46,307 bases of DNA from Erysipelothrix sp. Lineage in GTDB: Bacteria; Bacillota_I; Bacilli_A; Erysipelotrichales; Erysipelotrichaceae. How positions within the stretch are numbered: the stretch's first letter is position 1; each line of letters opens with the position of its first letter. Position numbers and translations under genes: made by a program. Location: positions 1-46,307 of the forward strand of contig DUUI01000019.1 of assembly GCA_012841625.1 (NCBI GenBank). The letters run 5' to 3'. This document shows positions 24,257-32,564 of this stretch, piece by piece. The notes beneath the pieces were generated by a model. That model searched no databases. It worked only from the letters and a program-made list of their open reading frames with translations, and had not been told where the DNA came from.

Positions 24257-24269
24257 TTGACAGTGCTAA
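24243..24269. promoter_or_regulatory. CIRCE operator (HrcA-binding site)
   Basis: TTAGCACTC (24243-24251), exactly 9 nt, CAGTGCTAA (24261-24269). The CIRCE consensus is TTAGCACTC-N9-GAGTGCTAA; only one base differs. The element spans the end of the preceding gene and covers the -35 box of the tig promoter, a position that would repress it. HrcA is known to release CIRCE on heat or unfolded-protein stress. Confidence 0.9.
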
Positions 24270-24284
24270 CAGATATGGTATAAT
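24257..24284 (+). promoter_or_regulatory. Sigma-A promoter of tig-lon-ysxC
   Basis: TTGACA (24257-24262), 16-nt spacer, TATAAT (24279-24284), both perfect hexamers; the -35 lies inside the CIRCE element. Confidence 0.85.
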
Positions 24285-24307
24285 GAGGCAGACTTAGGAG
24301 GAAAATC

Positions 24308-25570
24308 ATGAAATCAACATGGCAAAAGGAAGAAAAAACACTAACCGTAACAATTGATGGAGAGGCTTGGCAAGAAGCTCAAGAAAAAGCATTTAAAAAA
24401 CTTGCAAAGGATGAAACTGTCCCAGGATTCAGAAAAGGGAAAGCTCCAGAAGCAATGTTACGCAAACAAATATCACAACAAGCAATTATGATGGACGCAG
24501 TCAATGAAGCCATTCAAGATATGTATACCTATGGATTAGACACTGAACAAGTAGTCTCAGTGGCTCAACCAGAAGTAGACGTCAAATCACTCACAAATGA
24601 TGAAATGACGATTGAATTTGTTTTAGAACCATATCCAGAAGTGACACTAGACGCTCAATATAAAGACCTTAAAGTCGAAATTGAAGAAGTCGAAGTCACA
24701 GACGATGAAGTAGATCATCAAATTGAACATCTTCAAGAAGATATGGCACAATGGGTTCTAAAAGAAGAAGGTGTAATAGAAGAAGGTAATAAAGTGGTTC
24801 TTGATTACACTGGATTTAAAGGTGAAGAACAATTTGAAGGTGGGTCAGCAGAAAATGCTGAGCTTGAAATTGGTTCAAACTCATTTATCCCAGGTTTTGA
24901 AGAACAATTAATCGGAGTTGCTTCAGGAGAGTCAAAAGATTTAAATCTTACATTCCCAGAAGATTATCCGGCTGAAGATTTAAAAGGGCAAGAAGTTGTA
25001 TTTAAGACAACTGTTCATGAGATTCGTGAAAAAGTCCTACCAGAACTTAACGATGAATTCGCAAAAGAAGTAGACGAAGAAGAAGTCGAAACATTAGAAC
25101 AATTAAAAGAAAGTGTCAAAGAAAAACTTTTAGTTGAAAAACAAAATGCTGCTAAAGAAGCTGGTGAAAATAAATTAATAGAAAAAGTAATCGAATTTGC
25201 TGAAGTCGATATTCCACAAGTCATGATTGATAATGAATCTCAAGTCTTATTGTCAGAATTCCAACAACAACTTTCTCAACAAGGTTTAAACTTTGATTTA
25301 TACAAACAAATCTTAGGCCAAACTGATGAAGATGTGATGGCACAAATTACACCAGACGCTCAAAAGCGTGTCCTATATCGTCTTGTCATGGAAGAGGTTG
25401 CTAAGCAAGAAGGCTTAGAAGCAACTGATGAAGATGTCGAAAACGAATATAAGAATATCAGTGAAACATATCAAATTGAACTTGAACAAGTTAAAGCAAT
25501 GGCAGCTAAAGAAGACATTGCCCATGATGTAAAACTTAAGAAAGCAGTCGATTTGTTGTTATCTCGATAG
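24308..25570 (+). CDS. tig: Trigger factor
   Basis: Ribosome-bound chaperone and peptidyl-prolyl isomerase, 420 residues. The N-terminal ribosome-binding domain carries the signature VPGFRKGKAPEAMLRKQ (ribosomal L23 contact). An FKBP-type PPIase domain lies near residues 150-235 (VVLDYTGFKGEEQFEGG, IGSNSFIPGFEEQLIG), and a long helical substrate-binding C-domain completes it. The ribosome site is TTAGGAGG at about 24295-24302. It has a consensus promoter under a CIRCE site, unusual for tig. lon starts 27 nt downstream with no terminator between. Confidence 0.97.
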   Translation: MKSTWQKEEKTLTVTIDGEAWQEAQEKAFKKLAKDETVPGFRKGKAPEAMLRKQISQQAIMMDAVNEAIQDMYTYGLDTEQVVSVAQPEVDVKSLTNDEMTIEFVLEPYPEVTLDAQYKDLKVEIEEVEVTDDEVDHQIEHLQEDMAQWVLKEEGVIEEGNKVVLDYTGFKGEEQFEGGSAENAELEIGSNSFIPGFEEQLIGVASGESKDLNLTFPEDYPAEDLKGQEVVFKTTVHEIREKVLPELNDEFAKEVDEEEVETLEQLKESVKEKLLVEKQNAAKEAGENKLIEKVIEFAEVDIPQVMIDNESQVLLSEFQQQLSQQGLNFDLYKQILGQTDEDVMAQITPDAQKRVLYRLVMEEVAKQEGLEATDEDVENEYKNISETYQIELEQVKAMAAKEDIAHDVKLKKAVDLLLSR

Positions 25571-25597
25571 TATAGTACTCTAACGAAAGGAGCCACT

Positions 25598-27913
25598 ATG
25601 AGTAAAAAAATAGAAATAAATGTACCTGTAATCGCAACTCGAGGGGTCATTGTTTTCCCTAAACAAGACATTATGATCGAAGTCGGTCGTCCTAAGAGCA
25701 TGAATGCGATAGAAGAAGCCCAGTCATTTTACAATGGGCATGTTTGGCTCGTCTCTCAAAGGGATATAATGATAGATGATCCAACAGAATCGGATTTATA
25801 TACAGTAGGAACACTTGCTCAAGTAAAGCGTGTCCGCAAAAAAGATGGCTTTATGCGCGTCACATTCTCTGGTCTTGAGCGTGCTCAATTAATGGAACTA
25901 ACTGAAGATTCACGAATGATGTACGCAAAGGTTCTACCACTCATTGACCGCCAAGGCAATGAAATGGAAGAAATGGCCTTAGTTCGCAGAATTACTCGTG
26001 AACTTGAAAATATAGCCGCTCATAATGCTAACTTCCCATCTGAAGTCATTACACAAATGGCTAAGGGTGTTCAAGCACCACAGCTGGCTGACCAATTTGC
26101 TCAATTTTTTCCACTACCATTCCATAAGAAACAAGCACTTTTAGAGCAGCTTGATGTGAATGAAAGAATGCTCATGATTATTGCTGACTTAAACACAGAA
26201 AAACAACTGTCAAACATTGAAAATGAAATCAATGAAAAAGTCAGAGAACGTGTTGAAGAAAGTCAACGTGAGTATTACTTAAGAGAGAAAATGCGTGCTA
26301 TTAAAGAGGAACTAGGTGATGTTGCATCAACCGGCGACGATGTTGAAGATCTTCGCGAAATGATTGAAAACAATCCTTATCCTGAAAATATTAAAGAAAA
26401 AGCACTTGATGAACTTCATCGTTATGAAATGTTGCCACAAGCAGCAGGAGAATCAGGAGTTATTCGTAACTATTTAGATTGGTTACTAAAAACACCATGG
26501 TATCAAGAATCTCAAGACAATGAAGATCTAACAGCAGTCCGTAAAGTCTTAGACGAAGACCACTTCGGATTAGACAAGGTAAAAGACCGTATTATGGAAT
26601 ACCTCGCGGTCAAACAACAGACTAAATCACTTAAAGCACCAATCCTATGTTTAGTAGGTCCTCCAGGAGTTGGTAAGACGTCACTCGCTAAATCAATCGC
26701 AAGAGCATTAGACCGTAGATTTGTTAAAGCAAGTTTAGGTGGGGTGCGCGATGAAGCAGAGATAAGAGGACATAGACGTACTTATTTAGGTGCATTACCA
26801 GGACGTTTTATTCAAGGAATGAAGAAAGCTGGCGTAATTAACCCAGTCTTCTTAATTGATGAATTAGATAAAATGGCAAGTGACTTTAGAGGTGACCCAG
26901 CTTCAGCAATGCTTGAAGTTTTAGATCCTGAACAAAACTATATGTTCTCAGATCACTATTTAGAAGAACCTTATGATTTAAGTAAAGTTATGTTTATTGC
27001 GACAGCAAACTATCTTGAAGATATTCCTGAAGCTTTACGTGACCGACTAGAAATCATTGAACTGTCTTCATATACTGAACAAGAAAAAGTTGAAATTGCT
27101 AAGCGTCATTTAGTCTCGAAACAATTAGGCCAAAATGGATTAAAAGCATCGCAATTCAGAATTAAAGATGATATTATCCTTTATATTATTAGACATTACA
27201 CTCGTGAAGCAGGGGTTCGTCAATTAGAAAGAATGATTGCCTCATTAGCTCGTAAAGCAGTCCTTGAACTTCTAACATCCGATAAGAAATCTACGACTAT
27301 TAGTAAAAAGCGTGTCCTTGACATGTTAGGTCGTGAGAAATTTGAATATGGTAAGAAGGAAAAAGAAAACCAGGTCGGTTTAGTTACCGGATTAGCTTAT
27401 ACTCAATTTGGTGGCGATGTATTGCCAATTGAAGTCACTACTTTTGAAGGTAAAGGACGCTTAATTCTTACTGGACGCTTAGGTGATGTGATGAAAGAAT
27501 CAGCTGAAATTGCTTTAGGATATGTAAAGAGCCATGCCCTAGACTTCAAGATTGATCCTAAATTCATGGAAACTCATGATATGCACATCCACGTGCCTGA
27601 AGGCGCAATTCCTAAGGATGGACCAAGTGCTGGTGTAACTTTAACAACCGCAATTGTTTCAGCATTAACTGATAAAAAAGTTGAAAGCAACTTAGCGATG
27701 ACAGGTGAAGTGACACTTCGTGGAAATGTTCTACCAATTGGGGGTCTGAAAGAGAAATCTTTAGCAGCCCATAGAGTAGGTATTGAAACTGTGATCATTC
27801 CAAAACAAAACGAGAAAGATTTAGAAGATGTCCCAGCAAGTGTGAAAGAGAAGATTAACTTCATTACAGTTGAGCGCATTGACCAAGTCTTAAAGGCAGC
27901 ACTAGAACAGTAA
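25598..27913 (+). CDS. lon: ATP-dependent protease Lon
   Basis: Soluble AAA+ protease that degrades misfolded and regulatory proteins, 771 residues. The N-domain covers residues 1-200, followed by a coiled helical arm. Walker A GPPGVGKT is at 354-361 and Walker B VFLIDELDK follows. The serine protease domain has Ser677 in KDGPSAGV and the dyad Lys720 in GGLKEK, 43 residues apart as in E. coli Lon. GAAAGGAG precedes ATG at good spacing. Downstream ysxC starts on the lon stop codon (TAATG). Co-transcription from the CIRCE promoter would make Lon heat-inducible. Confidence 0.97.
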   Translation: MSKKIEINVPVIATRGVIVFPKQDIMIEVGRPKSMNAIEEAQSFYNGHVWLVSQRDIMIDDPTESDLYTVGTLAQVKRVRKKDGFMRVTFSGLERAQLMELTEDSRMMYAKVLPLIDRQGNEMEEMALVRRITRELENIAAHNANFPSEVITQMAKGVQAPQLADQFAQFFPLPFHKKQALLEQLDVNERMLMIIADLNTEKQLSNIENEINEKVRERVEESQREYYLREKMRAIKEELGDVASTGDDVEDLREMIENNPYPENIKEKALDELHRYEMLPQAAGESGVIRNYLDWLLKTPWYQESQDNEDLTAVRKVLDEDHFGLDKVKDRIMEYLAVKQQTKSLKAPILCLVGPPGVGKTSLAKSIARALDRRFVKASLGGVRDEAEIRGHRRTYLGALPGRFIQGMKKAGVINPVFLIDELDKMASDFRGDPASAMLEVLDPEQNYMFSDHYLEEPYDLSKVMFIATANYLEDIPEALRDRLEIIELSSYTEQEKVEIAKRHLVSKQLGQNGLKASQFRIKDDIILYIIRHYTREAGVRQLERMIASLARKAVLELLTSDKKSTTISKKRVLDMLGREKFEYGKKEKENQVGLVTGLAYTQFGGDVLPIEVTTFEGKGRLILTGRLGDVMKESAEIALGYVKSHALDFKIDPKFMETHDMHIHVPEGAIPKDGPSAGVTLTTAIVSALTDKKVESNLAMTGEVTLRGNVLPIGGLKEKSLAAHRVGIETVIIPKQNEKDLEDVPASVKEKINFITVERIDQVLKAALEQ

Positions 27914-28482
27914 TGGCACACTTAGTTATTTCAGCGGCAAGTCCTAGTCAATTTCCAGAGACAGACCATCAAGAAGTAGTCTTTGTGGGTAAGTCGAATG
28001 TTGGTAAATCGACCTTAATTAATGGACTCAACAATCGAAAGAATCTAGCATATGTTGGGAAAACACCAGGGAAAACACGATTAGTTAACTTTTATGAAAT
28101 CAATGATCAGTTAATGATGGTGGATGTTCCAGGCTATGGTTACGCAAAACGTTCAACCAAAGAACAAACTATGTATGCAACTTTGATGGAACACTATTTT
28201 TCAAAACGTGACAACCTAAAAGGAATGATTCTAATCATGGACAGCCGTCGTGAGATAAGTGATGATGATTGGATGATGTTAGAGCTCGCCAAAGAGAAGA
28301 AACTAGCCACAGCGATTGCCTTAAGCAAAAGCAAAAAGCTTAGTTATTCTCAATTGAAACAAGCTCAAATGAACGTTCAAAATAAGGCCAAAGTTCCTGT
28401 CTATACCTTTGATTCAGATAGTTTTGAGTCATTTGAAGAAATCCAAAAACAAATACAATTATGGATTAACCCAGCTGAATAA
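27913..28482 (+). CDS. ysxC: Ribosome biogenesis GTPase YsxC/EngB
   Basis: Essential GTPase for late 50S subunit assembly, 189 residues. G1 GKSNVGKST is at 26-34, G2 is the Thr of GKTPGKTR, G3 is DVPGYG, and the G4 position reads LSKSKK, where many relatives have TKxDK: the usual Asp is absent, which is worth noting since G4 selects guanine. G5 is not obvious. The family fold is otherwise clear. It overlaps lon by 1 nt, the lon-ysxC order seen in many Bacillota. A strong terminator overlaps its last codons. Confidence 0.93.
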   Translation: MAHLVISAASPSQFPETDHQEVVFVGKSNVGKSTLINGLNNRKNLAYVGKTPGKTRLVNFYEINDQLMMVDVPGYGYAKRSTKEQTMYATLMEHYFSKRDNLKGMILIMDSRREISDDDWMMLELAKEKKLATAIALSKSKKLSYSQLKQAQMNVQNKAKVPVYTFDSDSFESFEEIQKQIQLWINPAE

Positions 28483-28496
28483 GCTGGGTTTTTTAA
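28468..28496 (+). terminator. Terminator of tig-lon-ysxC
   Basis: Stem AACCCAGCT (28468-28476) with AGCTGGGTT (28482-28490), 5-nt loop, followed by TTTT; it spans the ysxC stop codon. Confidence 0.85.
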
Positions 28497-28521
28497 TATA
28501 AAAACTTCTTTGATTTTAGGC

Positions 28522-28550
28522 TTGTCTTTTTTCTCGAAACTTACTACACT
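28522..28550 (+). promoter_or_regulatory. Promoter of phnW
   Basis: TTGTCT (28522-28527), 17-nt spacer, TACACT (28545-28550), just after the ysxC terminator. Confidence 0.55.
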
Positions 28551-28570
28551 ATTAGTAGGAGAAATTGATA

Positions 28571-29686
28571 ATGAAGAAACAACGAATGGTATTACTAAAC
28601 CCAGGTCCAGTCAATATGACTGAAACTATTCGTCAAGCTCAAATTGGCGAAGACATGTGCGCAAAAGAACAGGAATTTATTGATGTCCTAACTGAATTTA
28701 GACAAAAGTCATTAGAAGTATGTAAAGTGGATTTCAGCACTCATGATTCTGTGTTGTTTTCAGGGTCTGGAACTCTTTGCCAAGAGATTGCGGTGGTGTC
28801 GCTTTTACCAGAAAATAAGAAAGTATTAATGATTGAAAACGGGACATATTCTGCTAAAACAACGAAGATTCTAGAGGTGTTTAAATTACCTTTTATTCTA
28901 TATAAAGTAGACCCAACTCAAAACCCTGATTTAGAAGTTATTGAGCAATATTTAAAAGAAAATGATGATATAGGAGTTGTCTATTTAACACACCAAGAAA
29001 CAGGGACAGGCTTACTAAATCCAATAGAAAAAGTCGGTGAAATTGCCCATAAATATGGAGCCATTGTGATTGCTGATTGCATTTCTAGTTATGGACTAAT
29101 CCCAATTGATTTAAGCACAGGACATGTAGATGTTATCTTCTCAGGAACTCAAAAAGGCCTTTATGCACCAAGTGGTCTGTCATTTGTGATTGCACCAAAA
29201 GATTTAATTGAAGAAAGTGCGAATTATCCGGTACGGAATTATTATTCTAATTTATATGGACAATACGAAGGCTTTAAACGTCGTGGAGAAATGAGATTTA
29301 CAGCACCAGTTCAAACTGTCTATGCCTCGCTACAAGGATTAAATGAATTGCTTGAAGAGGGGATAGAGAATCGATACGAAAGAACCTCTAGTTTGTATCG
29401 ATATATTCAGAGAAAACTTAAACCATATGATTTTAAAGAAGTTATTGATGATGATAAACAAGGACATGTTGTTGTCTCAATTCATTATCCTGATTGGTTT
29501 GATTTTGACTTCATGAAATTACATGATTATTGTTATGAGCGAGGTTTTACACTCTTCCCAGCCGCAACAGGAATTCCTAAAACATTTAGGATTTCAGCGA
29601 TTGGCGCAATTGATGAAAGTGACATTGATGATTTCTTTGAAATTTTTGAAGAATTCTGGACTCAAGAAGGTTATCCGAAAGGATAA
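28571..29686 (+). CDS. phnW: 2-aminoethylphosphonate-pyruvate transaminase-like enzyme
   Basis: Class V PLP aminotransferase of 371 residues. The line NPGPVNMTETIRQAQIGEDM, the substrate-binding FSGSGT, the active-site Lys195 in SGTQKGL, and RNYYSNLY plus MRFTAPVQT all match PhnW, which turns 2-aminoethylphosphonate plus pyruvate into phosphonoacetaldehyde plus alanine. ATG 28571 is chosen because TAGGAG at 28556-28561 is spaced 9 nt from it; TTG 28565 is too close. It is a monocistronic gene with its own promoter and terminator. No phosphonatase (PhnX), phosphonopyruvate decarboxylase or transporter lies nearby, so direction and physiological role are open; a related C-terminal specificity, such as another amino donor, cannot be excluded. 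Confidence 0.82.
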   Translation: MKKQRMVLLNPGPVNMTETIRQAQIGEDMCAKEQEFIDVLTEFRQKSLEVCKVDFSTHDSVLFSGSGTLCQEIAVVSLLPENKKVLMIENGTYSAKTTKILEVFKLPFILYKVDPTQNPDLEVIEQYLKENDDIGVVYLTHQETGTGLLNPIEKVGEIAHKYGAIVIADCISSYGLIPIDLSTGHVDVIFSGTQKGLYAPSGLSFVIAPKDLIEESANYPVRNYYSNLYGQYEGFKRRGEMRFTAPVQTVYASLQGLNELLEEGIENRYERTSSLYRYIQRKLKPYDFKEVIDDDKQGHVVVSIHYPDWFDFDFMKLHDYCYERGFTLFPAATGIPKTFRISAIGAIDESDIDDFFEIFEEFWTQEGYPKG

Positions 29687-29696
29687 TCTTCTTTTA
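29664..29696 (+). terminator. Terminator of phnW
   Basis: Thirteen-base-pair stem (29664-29676 with 29681-29693, one G-T pair), GAAA tetraloop, then T-rich sequence; it spans the phnW stop codon. Confidence 0.8.
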
Positions 29697-29716
29697 TGAA
29701 ATTTCCACTTGCTTTA

Positions 29717-29725
29717 TGCTATAAT
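29717..29725 (+). promoter_or_regulatory. Extended -10 promoter of the valS leader
   Basis: TGCTATAAT at 29717-29725, a perfect extended -10; no clear -35. Confidence 0.6.
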
Positions 29726-29729
29726 AATG

Positions 29730-29935
29730 TCAAGTCAAAATGAATAAGGAGTAAACAAGCATTAGCTTTCAGAGACATAGTGGGTGGTGAAAACTATGAG
29801 TAAACTTGTTGAAAGTCGTATTCTAGGATATTAGTCTGAAATGTTTCAGTAGGATTAATCGTTGGTGGCGTTAACACAATGAGTAACAACTAAGGTGGTA
29901 CCACGTTAATGACGTCCTTATGGAGGTCTTTTTTT
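29730..29935 (+). promoter_or_regulatory. T-box riboswitch, valine
   Basis: Leader that lets valS be read only when uncharged tRNA-Val binds. The conserved T-box AAGGTGGTACCACG is at 29892-29905. Stem I is closed by TTTCAGA and TCTGAAA and carries GGTGGTGAAAAC. The terminator GACGTCC (29911-29917) with GGAGGTC (29922-29928) plus a T-run overlaps the antiterminator side. GTC at 29815-29817 is the best specifier candidate, with GTA right after it as an alternative; both encode Val. Confidence 0.93.
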
Positions 29936-29955
29936 ATTCTCAAGGAGGAGATTTG

Positions 29956-32523
29956 ATGGAACTAAAAACAAAATATAACCCACAAGAAGTCGAAGCAGGG
30001 CTCTATGAAAAGTGGATCGAAGCAGGCTACTTTACAGCCGGAGACATCAGTAAAGAACCCTACAGCATTGTTATCCCTCCACCAAATGTCACAGGTCACT
30101 TACATCTAGGACATGCATGGGATAATACCATACAAGATATTTTAGCTAGATATGCTCGTTTACAAAATAAAGATGTCCTATATTTACCAGGAATGGACCA
30201 TGCTGGAATCGCAACCCAAGCTAAAGTCGTCGAACGCCTAAAAGAAATGGGAATCGATGCCCGTTCCATAGGCCGTGATGCTTTCTTAGAACATGCATGG
30301 GATTGGAAAGAAGAATACTCCAAAACAATTCGCAGCCAATGGGCAAAATTTGGTCTATCTTTAGATTATACTCGAGAACGTTTTACTTTGGATGAAGGGC
30401 TCAATAATGCTGTCAACAAAGTATTTGTTAAGCTCTTTGAAGAAGGTTTAATCTTTAGAGGTAAACGAATAATTAACTGGGATCCACAAGCTCAAACAGC
30501 ATTAAGTAATATTGAAGTTATCCATAAAGAAATTCAAGGTAAGTTCTATACCTTCAAATATCCAATCGAAAAAACAGATGAATCATTAGAAGTTGCCACA
30601 ACACGACCAGAAACAATGTTTGGTGATGTTTGTGTTGTCGTCCACCCTGAAGATAAACGCTATACTCACTTAATTGGTAAAAGAGCACTAAACCCAGCCA
30701 ATCATGAATATATACCAATCATTGCTGATGAGTATGTTGAACTAGGCTTTGGGACAGGTGCCATGAAATGTACACCAGCCCATGATCCAAATGACTTTGA
30801 ATTGGGACAAAAACATAATCTCGACATGCCAATCTGTATGAACCTAGATGGCACTATGAATGAATTAGCTGGTGAATATGATGGAATGGACCGCTTTGAC
30901 TGTCGAAAAGCATTAGTTAAACGAATTGAAACAGAAGGCCATTTAGTTGAAATTAAGGAGCATGTCCATGAAGTTGGACACTCTGAAAGAACCGATGTTA
31001 TTGTTGAACCAACATTATCAGAACAATGGTTTGTCAAAATGGAGCCATTAGCACATGCTGTTTTAGAGCAACAAAATAGTAATGATAAGATTAATTTCTA
31101 TCCAAACCGCTTTGAGAGAGTCTTTACACAATGGTTAGAAAATATAGAAGACTGGACTATTTCTCGTCAATTATGGTGGGGTCACCGTATTCCAGCCTAT
31201 ACCCATAATGAAACAGGTGAATTAGTTGTTAGTGAAGAACCACCAGTCGATCTTGAAAACTACACACAAGACCCAGATGTTTTGGACACATGGTTTAGCA
31301 GTGCTTTATGGCCATTTTCAACCCTAGGTTGGCCAGAAGAAACACTAGACTTAGACCGCTATTACCCAAATAGTGTCCAAGCAACAGGGTATGATATCAT
31401 TTTATTTTGGGTTGTTAGGATGGCATTTCAGGGATTGCATTTCTTAGATGAAAAACCATTTAATGATGTAATCATTCACGGTTTAATTCGTGATGAACTC
31501 GGACGCAAAATCTCAAAATCATTAGGCAATGGACGTGATCCAATTGAGTTGATTGAAGAATATGGAGCAGATGCTCTGCGATATTTCTTAGTCACAAACT
31601 CATCACCTGGTCAAGATTTGAGATATTCCGATGAGAAATTAGGAGCCGCGTGGAATTTTATTAATAAGATTTATAATTCAACTCGATATGTTCAAATGAC
31701 ATTAGGAGCAGACTTTGGATTAGAAGATGTAGACCTAAGTGATTTAACACTCATAGATGAATGGATTCTAGCGAAGTTTAATACGATGAATAAGTATTAT
31801 CAAGAACATATGGAGATCTACGACTTTTTATCAATTGGTGATAAACTCTATAAATTCATTTGGGATGATTTTTGTTCTTGGTATTTAGAATTTACAAAAA
31901 CTCAAACAGGAACTTCAACCAAATCAACTTTATTTATTGTGTTACAAGGAATCATCAAGATGATATCACCATTTATGCCATTTGTTTCTGAACATTTATA
32001 TTTAACTCTTCCACACGAAAAAGAATCGATCAATTTAGAGTTGTGGCCAGAGCTGATTGATAATGTGGAAGAAAAAGATGAAGTCGATGAAGTAATTGAA
32101 ATTATTGAAGCCATTAGAACAACTCGTGTTGATTTTAATATTAAGCATAAAGTTGAATTAATTGGCCATTTGAATCATCCTATTGATGAAAGCTTTAAAG
32201 ATATGATATTGAAGATGGCCAAAACAAGAATGGTCGATGACTTAGAAGCAGACAGTGTTGTGATTCCACTTAAGAATTCAATCTTTAAGATTGATAAGGA
32301 AAATCTAATCGACATTGAAGCTGAAATTGAAAAACTTAAGAATCAAGTTAAATTCTTTAATGCAGAGGTTAAACGAGCCAAAGGGATGCTTTCCAATAAA
32401 AACTTTATCGAAAAGGCTCCAAAAGAAAAAGTGGATGCAGAGAAAAAGAAATTAGCAGAATATCAACAACAATTAGAGGTCTGTCTATCTCAATTAGAAG
32501 ATATGACTACCAATCAGGCCTGA
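29956..32523 (+). CDS. valS: Valyl-tRNA synthetase
   Basis: Class I synthetase charging tRNA-Val, 855 residues. The HIGH motif is HLGH at 50-53, and the KMSKS motif is KISKS at 518-522. The CP1 editing domain lies between (TTRPETMFGD, GTGAMKCTPAHDPNDFELG). The anticodon-binding domain follows, and a C-terminal coiled coil (about 790-850) contacts the tRNA, as in other ValRS. ATG 29956 follows AAGGAGGAG; upstream in-frame codons lie within the T-box terminator. ppdK starts 41 nt downstream without a clear terminator, so it may share this T-box transcript. Confidence 0.97.
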   Translation: MELKTKYNPQEVEAGLYEKWIEAGYFTAGDISKEPYSIVIPPPNVTGHLHLGHAWDNTIQDILARYARLQNKDVLYLPGMDHAGIATQAKVVERLKEMGIDARSIGRDAFLEHAWDWKEEYSKTIRSQWAKFGLSLDYTRERFTLDEGLNNAVNKVFVKLFEEGLIFRGKRIINWDPQAQTALSNIEVIHKEIQGKFYTFKYPIEKTDESLEVATTRPETMFGDVCVVVHPEDKRYTHLIGKRALNPANHEYIPIIADEYVELGFGTGAMKCTPAHDPNDFELGQKHNLDMPICMNLDGTMNELAGEYDGMDRFDCRKALVKRIETEGHLVEIKEHVHEVGHSERTDVIVEPTLSEQWFVKMEPLAHAVLEQQNSNDKINFYPNRFERVFTQWLENIEDWTISRQLWWGHRIPAYTHNETGELVVSEEPPVDLENYTQDPDVLDTWFSSALWPFSTLGWPEETLDLDRYYPNSVQATGYDIILFWVVRMAFQGLHFLDEKPFNDVIIHGLIRDELGRKISKSLGNGRDPIELIEEYGADALRYFLVTNSSPGQDLRYSDEKLGAAWNFINKIYNSTRYVQMTLGADFGLEDVDLSDLTLIDEWILAKFNTMNKYYQEHMEIYDFLSIGDKLYKFIWDDFCSWYLEFTKTQTGTSTKSTLFIVLQGIIKMISPFMPFVSEHLYLTLPHEKESINLELWPELIDNVEEKDEVDEVIEIIEAIRTTRVDFNIKHKVELIGHLNHPIDESFKDMILKMAKTRMVDDLEADSVVIPLKNSIFKIDKENLIDIEAEIEKLKNQVKFFNAEVKRAKGMLSNKNFIEKAPKEKVDAEKKKLAEYQQQLEVCLSQLEDMTTNQA

Positions 32524-32564
32524 AATTGTGTAGAATATAGTGGACAATGTCAACAGGAGGAAAC

